Shown: positions 13,882 to 19,088 of the stretch, piece by piece
How the letters are laid out: every line of letters starts with the position of its first letter
Position numbering within the stretch: position 1 is the stretch's first letter
Source: JBAXPW01 sp037132015
Lineage (GTDB): Bacteria; Patescibacteriota; Microgenomatia; UBA1406; GWC2-37-13
DNA length: 19,088 bases
Direction: 5' to 3'
NCBI GenBank assembly: GCA_037132015.1
Contig: JBAXPW010000026.1
Coordinates: 1-19,088 of the forward strand
Program-made: the position numbers and the translations under genes
Notes under the pieces: model-generated
What the model saw: the letters and a program-made list of their open reading frames with translations, nothing else
Database searches by the model: none
What the model was told of the DNA's origin: nothing

Positions 13882-13910
13882 TTGCAAAAAATATATATGT
13901 CAGGTATAAT
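13882..13910 (+). promoter_or_regulatory. promoter of rpmF-nusB-rnc
   Basis: TTGCAA (13882-13887), 17 bp, TATAAT (13905-13910), one of the best promoters in the window. Nine nucleotides separate it from the rpmF ATG at 13920, so the RNA would have almost no 5' leader. Confidence 0.6.
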
Positions 13911-13919
13911 ATTTGAGCT

Positions 13920-14069
13920 ATGACACCTTTACCAAAAAGAAAACATTCAACCCAACGAAAAGGCAAGCGATTAAATGCTCGCAAAGTAGGATTATCAGCA
14001 TTGGTTATATGCCAAAACTGTAATAAGACAAAATTGCCTCATAGGGTTTGTAAATATTGTAACACCTGA
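13920..14069 (+). CDS. rpmF: 50S ribosomal protein L32
   Basis: Small zinc-ribbon protein of the large subunit. 49 aa, slightly shorter than the usual 55-60. The N terminus TPLPKRKHSTQRKGKRLNAR matches the family (VPKRKxSKSRRxxRRA). Two CxxC pairs, C31-QN-C34 and C44-KY-C47, form the expected zinc site, in the context ALVICQNCNKTKLPHRVCKYC. It stops at TGA 14067, 21 nt before nusB. It heads a likely operon with nusB and rnc, grouping ribosome assembly functions. Confidence 0.93.
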   Translation: MTPLPKRKHSTQRKGKRLNARKVGLSALVICQNCNKTKLPHRVCKYCNT

Positions 14070-14090
14070 TAATTCAAGCTATTCTTAACT

Positions 14091-14468
14091 ATGGATCCCC
14101 GTCATGAAGAGCGCATTATTGCTGTACAAAATTTATATGCCTATAGCTTTCCGGAAGGCAGAGCGGTGCTTCCACATGAAAATCATGACCTAACAACTGA
14201 AATACTTGAACATTTTGAACAAATTGATAAACATATTGTTATTCATGCTCCAAAATACCCCATCGACCGCATAGCAAAAACTGATATAGCAATTTTACGA
14301 TTAGCTATCTACGAACTACTTATTAGACCAACTGAGCCAAATAAAGTAGTTATCAATGAGGCTATTGAACTCGCAAAAGAATTTGGAGGAGAAAAGTCGT
14401 ATGCATTTATAAACGCAGTTTTAGGTTCGCTTTTAAAATCTAATGACACACCAAACACAATCAGATGA
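14091..14468 (+). CDS. nusB: transcription antitermination factor NusB
   Basis: Works with NusE (S10) at boxA to keep RNA polymerase processive through rRNA operons. 125 aa, at the short end of the family. The all-helical NusB fold is recognisable by EERIIAVQNLYAY at the N terminus and the conserved C-terminal half DRIAKTDIAILRLAIYELL, KVVINEAIELAKEFGGEKSYAFINAVLG. ATG 14091 is the sensible start. The 3' end overlaps rnc by 26 nt, which suggests translational coupling. Location between rpmF and rnc fits a shared role in rRNA synthesis and processing. Confidence 0.95.
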   Translation: MDPRHEERIIAVQNLYAYSFPEGRAVLPHENHDLTTEILEHFEQIDKHIVIHAPKYPIDRIAKTDIAILRLAIYELLIRPTEPNKVVINEAIELAKEFGGEKSYAFINAVLGSLLKSNDTPNTIR

Positions 14469-15150
14469 GTTTCAAAAATTAGAATCAACAATCAAAATTA
14501 CTTTCAGCAATAGAAAGTTACTTCAAAACGTCTTTGTTCATCGCTCATATCTCAACGAAAATAGGGATTCTCATTTGGAAAACAATGAAAAGCTCGAATT
14601 TTTGGGTGATAGCGTATTGTCATTAATCACATCAATTTATCTTTATAAACGTTTTCCCGAACTTAAAGAAGGGGATTATACCGATATAAAGGCATCAATA
14701 GTACGTACCGAAAGTCTTGCAGAAGTAGGAAAACAGCTCTCTCTTGGTACGTATCTTTATCTTTCAAGAGGAGAACAAATAGGAAGTGGTCATGAAAATA
14801 CTAATATTATTGCAGATTGTTTTGAGGCTCTAGTAGCATCAATATTTATCGATAAAGGATTTGATACTGCATACGACTTTGTTGAAAAGCATTTATTTAG
14901 CGATAGATTACCTTATATTGTCAAAAATAAGCTCTATTTGTCTCCAAAAAGCAGATTACAGGAGGTCATGCAGGCAAAATACAAAGTATTACCTACATAC
15001 GAAGTAACCCAAGAATCAGGTCCTGAACATCAAAAATTCTTTACTATAAAAGTTTGTTTGGGTAAAAAAGTCCTTGGGATTGGATCTGGACAGTCGAAAA
15101 AGCAGGCAGAGGAACAAGCTGCAAAAATAGCACTGGAAAATGGAATATAA
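14443..15150 (+). CDS. rnc: ribonuclease III
   Basis: Double-strand-specific endoribonuclease that processes rRNA precursors. 235 aa, standard size. The catalytic domain carries the signature NEKLEFLGDSVL (48-59, metal ligands Glu52 and Asp56) and the second acidic pair Asp125 and Glu128 in DCFEALVASIF. The double-stranded RNA-binding domain covers about 167-232 (SPKSRLQEVMQAKY ... SGPEHQKFFTIKV ... GIGSGQSKKQAEEQAAKIAL). The start at ATG 14443 lies inside nusB; the overlap suggests coupling, and a later start would remove conserved residues before VFVHRSYLNEN. rpsP follows after 54 nt with its own probable promoter. Confidence 0.96.
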   Translation: MTHQTQSDEFQKLESTIKITFSNRKLLQNVFVHRSYLNENRDSHLENNEKLEFLGDSVLSLITSIYLYKRFPELKEGDYTDIKASIVRTESLAEVGKQLSLGTYLYLSRGEQIGSGHENTNIIADCFEALVASIFIDKGFDTAYDFVEKHLFSDRLPYIVKNKLYLSPKSRLQEVMQAKYKVLPTYEVTQESGPEHQKFFTIKVCLGKKVLGIGSGQSKKQAEEQAAKIALENGI

Positions 15151-15162
15151 TCAATGTATAAT
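15133..15162 (+). promoter_or_regulatory. promoter of rpsP
   Basis: CTGGAA (15133-15138), 18 bp, TATAAT (15157-15162) straddle the end of rnc. The predicted leader is about 35 nt long, longer than for most genes here, and has no ribosome binding site. Confidence 0.4.
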
Positions 15163-15204
15163 ATGATCTTAGTTTATATTAACTATTTAGTTTAAAGATA
15201 TTTT

Positions 15205-15453
15205 ATGTCAGTCGCAATACGTTTAATGAGATTTGGAAAAAAAGGGTTCGCATTTTATAGAATTGTTGTTTTGCCTAAAAGAAGCAAACGAGATGGCGCA
15301 TATATTGAAAAAGTTGGTTTATATAATCCTCACTTGAAGGAAAACACAATCACTATCGATAAAGCACGAGTTCAATATTGGATACAAAAAGGTGCTCAGT
15401 TTTCCGAAGGATTAGCACGTCTTCTTAAAAATAAACAAGATTTAATAAAATAA
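15205..15453 (+). CDS. rpsP: 30S ribosomal protein S16
   Basis: Small-subunit assembly protein. 82 aa, normal length. The sequence follows the family closely: SVAIRLMRFGKKGFAFYRIVV (family VxIRLxRxGxKxxPFYRIVV), then SKRDGAYIEKVGLYNP and the C-terminal VQYWIQKGAQFSEGLARLL. It uses ATG 15205. It is the last gene of the plus-strand block and its stop codon lies inside a hairpin shared with the converging pilO gene. The usual neighbours rimM and trmD are not here. Confidence 0.97.
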   Translation: MSVAIRLMRFGKKGFAFYRIVVLPKRSKRDGAYIEKVGLYNPHLKENTITIDKARVQYWIQKGAQFSEGLARLLKNKQDLIK

Positions 15454-15473
15454 TCTGTTGGTCATAGATTATT
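15449..15473 (-). terminator. hairpin shared by converging rpsP and pilO
   Basis: AATAATCT (15449-15456) and AGATTATT (15466-15473) form a perfect 8-bp inverted repeat with a 9-nt loop. It holds the rpsP stop codon and overlaps the pilO stop codon. On the minus strand it runs into T-rich sequence (TTTTATT), so it best serves as terminator of the pilus operon. On the plus strand it is followed by A-rich sequence and is less convincing. Confidence 0.4.
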
Positions 15474-16134
15474 AAAACAAGTTTTCTTTTGTGCTATATT
15501 CTTTAGGTTTTATTTCTATTGATGAATTATCTTCATTTAAGTTGATAGATAATTTTGTAGATATTTTATCGAGTAATTCAATATCTGTTTGTGATATATT
15601 TGTCGATTTTGTTGTCTTTGCTTTCTCTCTTATATAAAAACACAGATCTAGTTTGGAAGACTTGAATTTTCCTGATACAAATTCAATTGCTCCATTGGTC
15701 ATCAATCGATCTCCTCCATAGCGATAATCTTCTAAAAACTTGTAGAAAGCATCTGAATCACCATTGCCTTCCACCTGAACACAAGTATGATCAGTAGAGG
15801 TATCCTGAGGATTTATAGAATATTGAGAAATGATAAATCCACTGCTCTGAGATATTTTATCCAATGCACGAATAATTGAGAAATAATCCTCTCTATCAGG
15901 TATCAATCTCATTAACAATAAATTATATTTATCAACTTTATCACCAACAATTTTTTGATTATTCTTAAGTTGATCAATCTTATACTGATCTGATTGAAGA
16001 TCAGAATTAAGAAGCTCTAACTCACTATTTTTATTCACATAGCCTGTATATGATAAATACACTAAAAATATCATTAATGGCATAACCAGAAATATCAGAT
16101 ATCTTTGGAATATATCCAATAAAGAAATTTTCAT
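15472..16134 (-). CDS. pilO: type IV pilus inner-membrane platform protein PilO
   Basis: PilO pairs with PilN in the inner membrane to link PilM to the outer parts of the pilus machine. 220 aa: a short cytoplasmic end, one membrane helix (about residues 10-30, YLIFLVMPLMIFLVYLSY), a periplasm-side coiled-coil region (SELELLNSDLQSDQYKIDQL, about 37-56) and a globular part containing LMRLIPDREDYFSIIRALDKISQSSG, typical of PilO. The C-terminal 45 residues are polar and probably flexible. The frame is open further upstream to 16206, but those codons overlap pilN. The ATG at 16134, 4 nt after the pilN stop, gives the expected N terminus. Last gene of the operon. Identification rests on architecture plus its place after pilM and pilN. 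Confidence 0.8.
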   Translation of the reverse strand: MKISLLDIFQRYLIFLVMPLMIFLVYLSYTGYVNKNSELELLNSDLQSDQYKIDQLKNNQKIVGDKVDKYNLLLMRLIPDREDYFSIIRALDKISQSSGFIISQYSINPQDTSTDHTCVQVEGNGDSDAFYKFLEDYRYGGDRLMTNGAIEFVSGKFKSSKLDLCFYIREKAKTTKSTNISQTDIELLDKISTKLSINLNEDNSSIEIKPKEYSTKENLF

Positions 16135-16138
16135 ACGA

Positions 16139-16717
16139 TTACTTTTTATCAAATATTTTAAAATTGCCTTCAAAATTAAATACATAATCAGGCTCATTCC
16201 CCCCATTACTATTCTCTTTACTCAAATTAAAACTACTAAGTTTCAACTTCGTAAAATTACTTAAAAAAGTTTCAGATTCAATAATATGAACAAACTGCAA
16301 TGCAGACGTATATGTTTTATAACGAATAATAAATTTAGTGGATTTATCTTTTTCAATTACGATAGAATCAATATTCGGAATTTCCTCAGTAACTGCGACT
16401 ATTTCTTTTAATTTTGTGTAATAGGGAAGAAATTCAGAATCATTTTTAATTCTTTCATACAATAGATTTCGACCATTCATAAATATATTAATACTAGCAA
16501 TATTTTTACTATTGTTTTTTAAAAATAGAGTAGTTTCGGTTTTTTTTGCTAACGCTTCATTATATTGCGTCTGTACTTGATATTGTAAATACGAAAAAAT
16601 AAGGAATGCAATAAACAGAAGACCGCCTATCAAATTTAATACCCATGCAATATTATCATAGTAATCAGAATATCCAACAACTTTATCTTTTCTAAATAGA
16701 TTTATATACTGCTTCAT
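16139..16717 (-). CDS. pilN: type IV pilus assembly protein PilN
   Basis: Inner-membrane partner of PilO whose cytoplasmic N terminus docks in a groove of PilM. 192 aa. It begins MKQYINLFRKDK, containing the diagnostic INLF (family INLLP) PilM-binding motif at residues 5-8. One membrane helix follows at about 24-46 (AWVLNLIGGLLFIAFLIFSYL), then coiled-coil and a ferredoxin-like periplasmic domain. The start codon overlaps the pilM stop by 4 nt (ATGA type), which implies translational coupling. There is no ribosome binding site. Confidence 0.87.
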   Translation of the reverse strand: MKQYINLFRKDKVVGYSDYYDNIAWVLNLIGGLLFIAFLIFSYLQYQVQTQYNEALAKKTETTLFLKNNSKNIASINIFMNGRNLLYERIKNDSEFLPYYTKLKEIVAVTEEIPNIDSIVIEKDKSTKFIIRYKTYTSALQFVHIIESETFLSNFTKLKLSSFNLSKENSNGGNEPDYVFNFEGNFKIFDKK

Positions 16718-17733
16718 CGTAAATTAGCTGAAATAACTGAAATATATGATGATAATTCTCCTGCAATCGATGCTACTAGAGGAGTTGATTTAACAACATC
16801 GGTAAGATTCATGGATGCTGTAGGAAGTGTTGTAGTTGCTTGAATAGTCTTTTGCAAAAATGGAACCTTATGATCAAAATTACATAGATAAATATTTGCT
16901 ATTGTTTGCCCATGTTTTTCAGTTGCTAATAATATAAATTTATGCACCTCATTTAAAACTTCTTTTAAAATCGGACCGACTATAACATTGATAGATTGAG
17001 CTTCTGGACTAGGTGTTCCTGCTTTCAGTAATAAATCATAAATCTTATCTTCTTGTATATTAAGATTGATTCGAACATCACGAATAAAAATCTCCCAACC
17101 CAGTTTCATAGTGCGAGTCATAATCATGAGGCCTGTATTTGCTTCAATTAAATACATTGATGAGCTTGAGTAGCCAAAATTAATGATTAATTTTGCTACA
17201 GATTTATTAAATCCAATTTCATTAGTAAACCTACCTATGGCGCTAAGTTCATTTTCAAGTGATTGTGGAGTAAGCCCTGCTTTCTCAATACTTTGCTGAA
17301 CAGTATTTACCATTTTTTTTGATGAAGCAATGATTAAAATAAGTGATTTTTTGGATTTTTCATCTTCTTTTAAAATTTCAAGATCAATATTTGTCTCATT
17401 TATTGGCATTGGTATAAACTCATCAGCTTGATATCTTATTGCAGCAAGAAGTTCTTTTTCTTTTAATTTTGGCATTTCACTTATTTGTGAAAAACTAAAA
17501 ATATCAGGTATAACAACATTTGCCTGTGTTTTTTTAATATTTAAACGGGAGCATAGCCTTCTTATGATACTAGCCTGAACCTCTATGAGTTTTTCATTAT
17601 CTAGTGTAAAAAAACCAGGGACAGTGCTATCAGAACCTATGGCAATTATCTCAATTTTATTGTTTACAACTCTTACATCACACATACGAGTCAGCTTTTC
17701 GTTTATATCTATAGCAAAAGTATTGTCATTCAT
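16714..17733 (-). CDS. pilM: type IV pilus assembly protein PilM
   Basis: Actin-like cytoplasmic protein that binds PilN and organises the pilus base. 339 aa, standard size. Features are an FAIDINEKLTRM phosphate-1 region near residue 6, the conserved PilM stretch KLKEKELLAAIRYQADEFIPMPI (about 90-112), and a second nucleotide-site strand, LIINFGYSSSSMYLIE (about 182-197). In actin-fold proteins the latter normally reads 'xxDxGxxxTxxxx'; here the Asp position is Asn, and the first site reads DINEK instead of DxGSS, so nucleotide binding may be reduced. It has its own likely promoter in the 57-nt gap after the minor pilin gene. The start is ATG 17733. pilN follows with a 4-nt overlap. Confidence 0.9.
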   Translation of the reverse strand: MNDNTFAIDINEKLTRMCDVRVVNNKIEIIAIGSDSTVPGFFTLDNEKLIEVQASIIRRLCSRLNIKKTQANVVIPDIFSFSQISEMPKLKEKELLAAIRYQADEFIPMPINETNIDLEILKEDEKSKKSLILIIASSKKMVNTVQQSIEKAGLTPQSLENELSAIGRFTNEIGFNKSVAKLIINFGYSSSSMYLIEANTGLMIMTRTMKLGWEIFIRDVRINLNIQEDKIYDLLLKAGTPSPEAQSINVIVGPILKEVLNEVHKFILLATEKHGQTIANIYLCNFDHKVPFLQKTIQATTTLPTASMNLTDVVKSTPLVASIAGELSSYISVISANLR

Positions 17734-17759
17734 ATCTGTTAATAGTATGGAAGATTTTA

Positions 17760-17789
17760 ATCATAAAGTCAAGGAAACGATACAGTCAA
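17760..17789 (-). promoter_or_regulatory. internal promoter for pilMNO
   Basis: On the minus strand TTGACT (17789-17784), 18 bp, TATGAT (17765-17760); the leader would be about 20 nt. A second overlapping arrangement exists: TTGACT (17772-17767), 19 bp, TACTAT (17747-17742). Either would let pilMNO be expressed apart from the minor pilins. Confidence 0.45.
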
Positions 17790-17790
17790 A

Positions 17791-18324
17791 TTATTTTCGT
17801 ACATGAATAATGGTGCTATAACTAAATACAACAGTTGTATCACTAGAATGTTTAATTTTTAATACTACAGATATTAAAGGAGATGAAAAAGCGCTCTTTA
17901 AGTTGCACGCAATAGTAAAGCTATCAACTTGTATTGGGTCTGTAATATAGACACGATTTGTACTAGGTGTTATTGAATTATATAACTCTAATTTTGTACC
18001 ATTTTTATAAAATTTAATAATACTTCCTGCATCTGACTTTAAATAAAAATCATTTCCATTAATATTTGTATAAGAAGTCGTTGGCAACAAACACACTTGA
18101 TTCGTAGCTAATTTATCACTATATATTTTGTATGAATTTTTTCTCAATGTATCTTTTATAAAACCAAAAGCTTGATCACCCTGACGTTTTAACTCTTGCA
18201 ACTTTAATACTCTAACTTGTTGTTGCATAATTGCAAAGAGAATAGTAAAAAGCGCTGGAAGTACCATAGCCAAAACCGCTAAAACAACTATTGTCTCTAT
18301 GAATGTAAATCCTTTGGTTTTCAT
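17791..18324 (-). CDS. type IV minor prepilin (PilW/ComGF-like position)
   Basis: 177 aa with a class III signal: MKTKG|FTFIETIVVLAVLAMVLP. Prepilin peptidase would cut after Gly5 and methylate Phe6; Glu10 is the conserved E5 of the mature pilin. The hydrophobic N-terminal helix continues to about residue 30, then an amphipathic helix (VRVLKLQELKRQGDQAFGF) and a beta-rich C-terminal domain with two Cys (in NQVCLL and IACNL), possibly a disulfide. The frame is open upstream to 18378, but the ATG at 18324 gives the canonical short leader and begins 1 nt after the preceding pilin gene stops. The sequence layout (long helix, then a 'LxxQGDxAxxxIxxxLR' type segment) resembles PilW-type minor pilins. 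The exact subtype is inferred. Confidence 0.85.
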   Translation of the reverse strand: MKTKGFTFIETIVVLAVLAMVLPALFTILFAIMQQQVRVLKLQELKRQGDQAFGFIKDTLRKNSYKIYSDKLATNQVCLLPTTSYTNINGNDFYLKSDAGSIIKFYKNGTKLELYNSITPSTNRVYITDPIQVDSFTIACNLKSAFSSPLISVVLKIKHSSDTTVVFSYSTIIHVRK

Positions 18325-18325
18325 A

Positions 18326-18877
18326 CTATTCTCGTGTTGAATATAAAGTATCTGAAATAGTGGTATAGGTATTACCATAATCTTTCCACTGTACTGTTAC
18401 AGTAGCATGCACATCAGTTACAACCGTATCAACTCCTTTTTTAACAAATTTTACCTCTCGTTTAAAGCGATGGACAGTCGATCCATCATAGAGAGGGAGA
18501 TCAAATGCACCACTACACGGATTGCCTGTTGAATTAGAGCTAGTGGGCCATGTAGTAGATGATATATTAATTGATCCATTAAAACAATAGTTGGTATTAT
18601 CACCAGATTTCGTAACATTTTCAGTAAATGAGCACGTTGTGCCACAATCAGAGGAATAGGATGTTCCTCCCCAGTTTGATTCTTTTTGTGCATACAACCA
18701 CTCAGCCAATTGTTCAGCGTATTGAGTAGCTAATATTTTATTTTCATTTATCTTCATATCTTTTAATGATACCGTAACCACAGATGCTGCAACAACAAAA
18801 AACATACTTAATATTGTTATAAAAACTAATACCTCAATGAGAGAAAAACCATTCTTATTCAATTTTTTTGATACCAT
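18326..18877 (-). CDS. type IV minor prepilin (PilV-like)
   Basis: 183 aa beginning MVSKKLNKNG|FSLIEVLVFITIL: a basic leader cut after Gly10, Phe11 as mature residue 1 and Glu15 as the conserved E5, the GFSLIEVL form typical of PilV/GspI-like minor pilins. The membrane helix runs to about residue 34. A helix with ILATQYAEQLAEWLYAQKE follows, then a Ser/Thr/Asn-rich beta domain with four Cys (SDCGTTCSF, NYCFNG, NPCSGAF), enough for two disulfides. It sits 4 nt downstream of the preceding fragment and 1 nt upstream of the next prepilin, so the set is one operon and the proteins probably form one tip or priming complex. Confidence 0.88.
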   Translation of the reverse strand: MVSKKLNKNGFSLIEVLVFITILSMFFVVAASVVTVSLKDMKINENKILATQYAEQLAEWLYAQKESNWGGTSYSSDCGTTCSFTENVTKSGDNTNYCFNGSINISSTTWPTSSNSTGNPCSGAFDLPLYDGSTVHRFKREVKFVKKGVDTVVTDVHATVTVQWKDYGNTYTTISDTLYSTRE

Positions 18878-18881
18878 AATA

Positions 18882-19088
18882 TTAAAAAGTGATTGCTGAA
18901 AGTGAGCACGAACCTATTTGATACTTCACCACACCTACAGAATTGATAGCAATAAATCCACAATAATTAGTATTATTTTGTTGCAATTTTAATTGTATTA
19001 CTTCAGATGAAGTTAGAGATATTTGTGTAGTTAAATCACTTATATTTGAAGAACTAGAAGACCTAGAAATATCCATACCATCTATTGG
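18882..19088 (-). CDS. C-terminal fragment, probably a further minor pilin (runs off the window)
   Basis: An open frame enters from the right edge and stops at 18882, giving the last 68 residues of a protein. It is Ser/Thr-rich with beta-type alternation (LTTQISLTSSEVIQLKLQQNN, CGFIAINSVGVVKYQIGSC) and two Cys. That is consistent with the C-terminal half of a FimT/GspH-like minor pilin, the usual first gene before PilV- and PilW-like genes, but the diagnostic N terminus is outside the window. Only 4 nt separate it from the next prepilin. The assignment is by context; an ATG at 19076 lies in the frame but is probably internal. Confidence 0.6.
   Translation of the reverse strand, partial: PIDGMDISRSSSSSNISDLTTQISLTSSEVIQLKLQQNNTNYCGFIAINSVGVVKYQIGSCSLSAITF

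Overview
The window looks like chromosome from a member of the Candidate Phyla Radiation (Patescibacteria), probably Microgenomates-like. The evidence is AT-rich DNA, short intergenic gaps, trimmed versions of universal proteins (ThrRS without TGS, PheRS-beta without its tRNA-binding OB domain, riboflavin kinase without the FAD synthetase half), no Shine-Dalgarno motif before any start I inspected, and a type IV pilus cluster. TGA is used as a normal stop (for example rpmF), which argues against code-25 lineages. The phylum is inference; no rRNA is present to confirm it.

Layout. (1) 1-826: a minus-strand protein with CYTH-like features. It is transcribed divergently from the next block, and the two promoters share a -35 region near 846-852. 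(2) 827-7373, plus strand: a translation block of thrS, infC, rpmI (L35), rplT (L20), pheS and pheT. The thrS leader appears to carry a complete classical transcription attenuator: a 13-codon peptide with five Thr codons, an antiterminator and an intrinsic terminator. pheT is preceded by a heptanucleotide tandem repeat that can fold against an upstream complementary arm. (3) 11152-7435, minus strand: a class A penicillin-binding protein, a proline-rich single-pass membrane protein and a stand-alone riboflavin kinase. (4) 11232-15453, plus strand: an unrecognised 129-aa protein, a 36-aa membrane peptide, recG, rpmF (L32), nusB, rnc and rpsP (S16), i.e. DNA repair plus rRNA processing and ribosome genes. 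(5) 19088-15472, minus strand: the downstream part of a type IV pilus operon, with a C-terminal fragment (probably a minor pilin), two minor prepilins, then pilM, pilN and pilO. It converges on rpsP at a shared hairpin.

Functionally this is mostly core translation and envelope biology. The most notable system is the Thr-codon attenuator before thrS, which would let uncharged tRNA-Thr raise ThrRS synthesis. Next is a recurrent arrangement in which a TATAAT-like box lies only 5-9 nt upstream of ATG, predicting leaderless mRNAs. No rRNA, tRNA, CRISPR array or insertion sequence was recognised. All gene calls rest on reading translated motifs; no database search was run.
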